A DNA stretch of 64,000 bases, from the NCBI GenBank assembly GCA_963666705.2, contig CAXXKO010000022.1, positions 186,001 through 250,000 on the forward strand. Direction: 5' to 3'. This document shows, one piece after another, positions 63,738 through 64,000 of this stretch (positions are counted from its first letter, which is position 1; each line of letters begins with the position of its first letter). The stretch is from G963666705 sp963666705 (GTDB taxonomy: Bacteria > Pseudomonadota > Alphaproteobacteria > CADEGL01). The translations under genes were made by a program, and so were the position numbers. Below the pieces are notes generated by a model that was given only the letters and a program-made list of their open reading frames with translations, had not been told where the DNA came from and did no database searches.

Positions 63738-64000
63738 TCAGAGGCCGGCGCCGCGCGCGGCGATGGGCCACACCACCTCGACCCGGCCCGCGCGCACGCC
63801 CACGTACCAATCGTACATGTTGACGGTCGGGTCGCAGTGCCCGGGGATGAGCCGGATCTTGTCGCCGATGCGGGGCGGGCGGTTCGACGGCACGAGCCCG
63901 AGCAGCCCGTGCTCGTCGGAGGCGCCGAGATACTCGGCTTCGAGGTCGGCCTCGACCACGGTCGGCAGGCCGCAATCGACGCTCGACGCCTTGAGGCCCG
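63738..64000 (-). CDS. D-threonine aldolase/D-serine dehydratase-like protein, C-terminal part (5' end outside window)
   Basis: About 87 C-terminal residues are visible. ASDEHGLLGL and LIPGHCDPTVNMYDWYVGV form the metal-binding C-terminal domain of fold-type III PLP enzymes such as D-threonine aldolase and DSD1-type D-serine dehydratases, with His and Cys as ligands. The PLP domain lies outside the window. It ends 15 bases upstream of the MDR gene start on the same strand, so it may head that operon. Confidence 0.8.
   Translation of the reverse strand, partial: GLKASSVDCGLPTVVEADLEAEYLGASDEHGLLGLVPSNRPPRIGDKIRLIPGHCDPTVNMYDWYVGVRAGRVEVVWPIAARGAGL

Overview
The window is high-GC DNA from a proteobacterium, most likely an alphaproteobacterium. 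Pointers are a heterotetrameric sarcosine oxidase operon, a GbdR/GlxA-type regulator, a BKACE enzyme, a SelD fused to a flavoprotein, BadH/BadI-like genes and an RTX protein with a FecR-like domain. It mixes catabolic and secondary-metabolite genes with many insertion sequences and an unusual number of broken genes.

Layout. 1-2733: end of a type I secretion ATPase (frameshifted) and a TIGR03032-like protein. 2953-4027: IS1595 copy 1. 4212-11621: a one-carbon/sarcosine block (MTHFR-like gene, GlxA-family regulator, soxBDAG), closed by a bidirectional terminator. 11695-15813: PotA-like ATPase, a frameshifted Tat-exported binding protein, an agmatinase-family gene and a frameshifted MaoC gene. 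15853-18616: a nested transposon, an IS4-family element inside the end of an ISNCY/IS1202-like element. 18713-22818: four genes resembling the alicyclic (cyclohexanecarboxyl-CoA) branch of ring degradation. 22826-30426: a selenoneine-type cluster (senA, senB, SelD-fusion senC) joined to an ABC transporter of the phosphonate/selenate-like class. 30676-33719: an Fe/2-oxoglutarate oxygenase, a damaged Rieske oxygenase and a BKACE enzyme. 33870-45214: a giant RTX gene of about 3,780 codons, read on the minus strand and split by a one-base shift in a G tract. 45355-57834: a mobile-element-rich zone with two more IS1595 copies, tRNA-Glu, a broken GMC oxidoreductase, a complete and a truncated IS21 element, a second IS4 copy, and a tandem family of paired small genes (called here D-A and B) that looks like degraded effectors with retained immunity-like membrane proteins. 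58013-60081: a beta-hydroxyacid dehydrogenase and a creatinase-like M24 protein. 60158-60680: a MITE-like element and a 110-bp tandem duplication. 60679-64000: an overlapping operon of NUDIX, VOC, thioesterase and MDR genes, with the end of a D-threonine aldolase-like gene.

How the parts fit. The sarcosine operon, its regulator, the MTHFR-like gene, BKACE, the GMC enzyme and the Rieske gene fit use of methylated quaternary amines (betaine, carnitine), although the last two are damaged. The senABC genes plus the adjacent transporter form a plausible self-contained selenium import, activation and selenoneine unit; the hercynine-forming methyltransferase (EgtD) is not in the window. Both halves of an RTX secretion system (exporter and giant substrate) carry frameshifts. 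Nonsense, missense, indel and IS lesions occur together, while all three IS1595 copies are exactly the same length; this argues that much of the damage is real gene decay, although single-base indels could still be sequencing errors.
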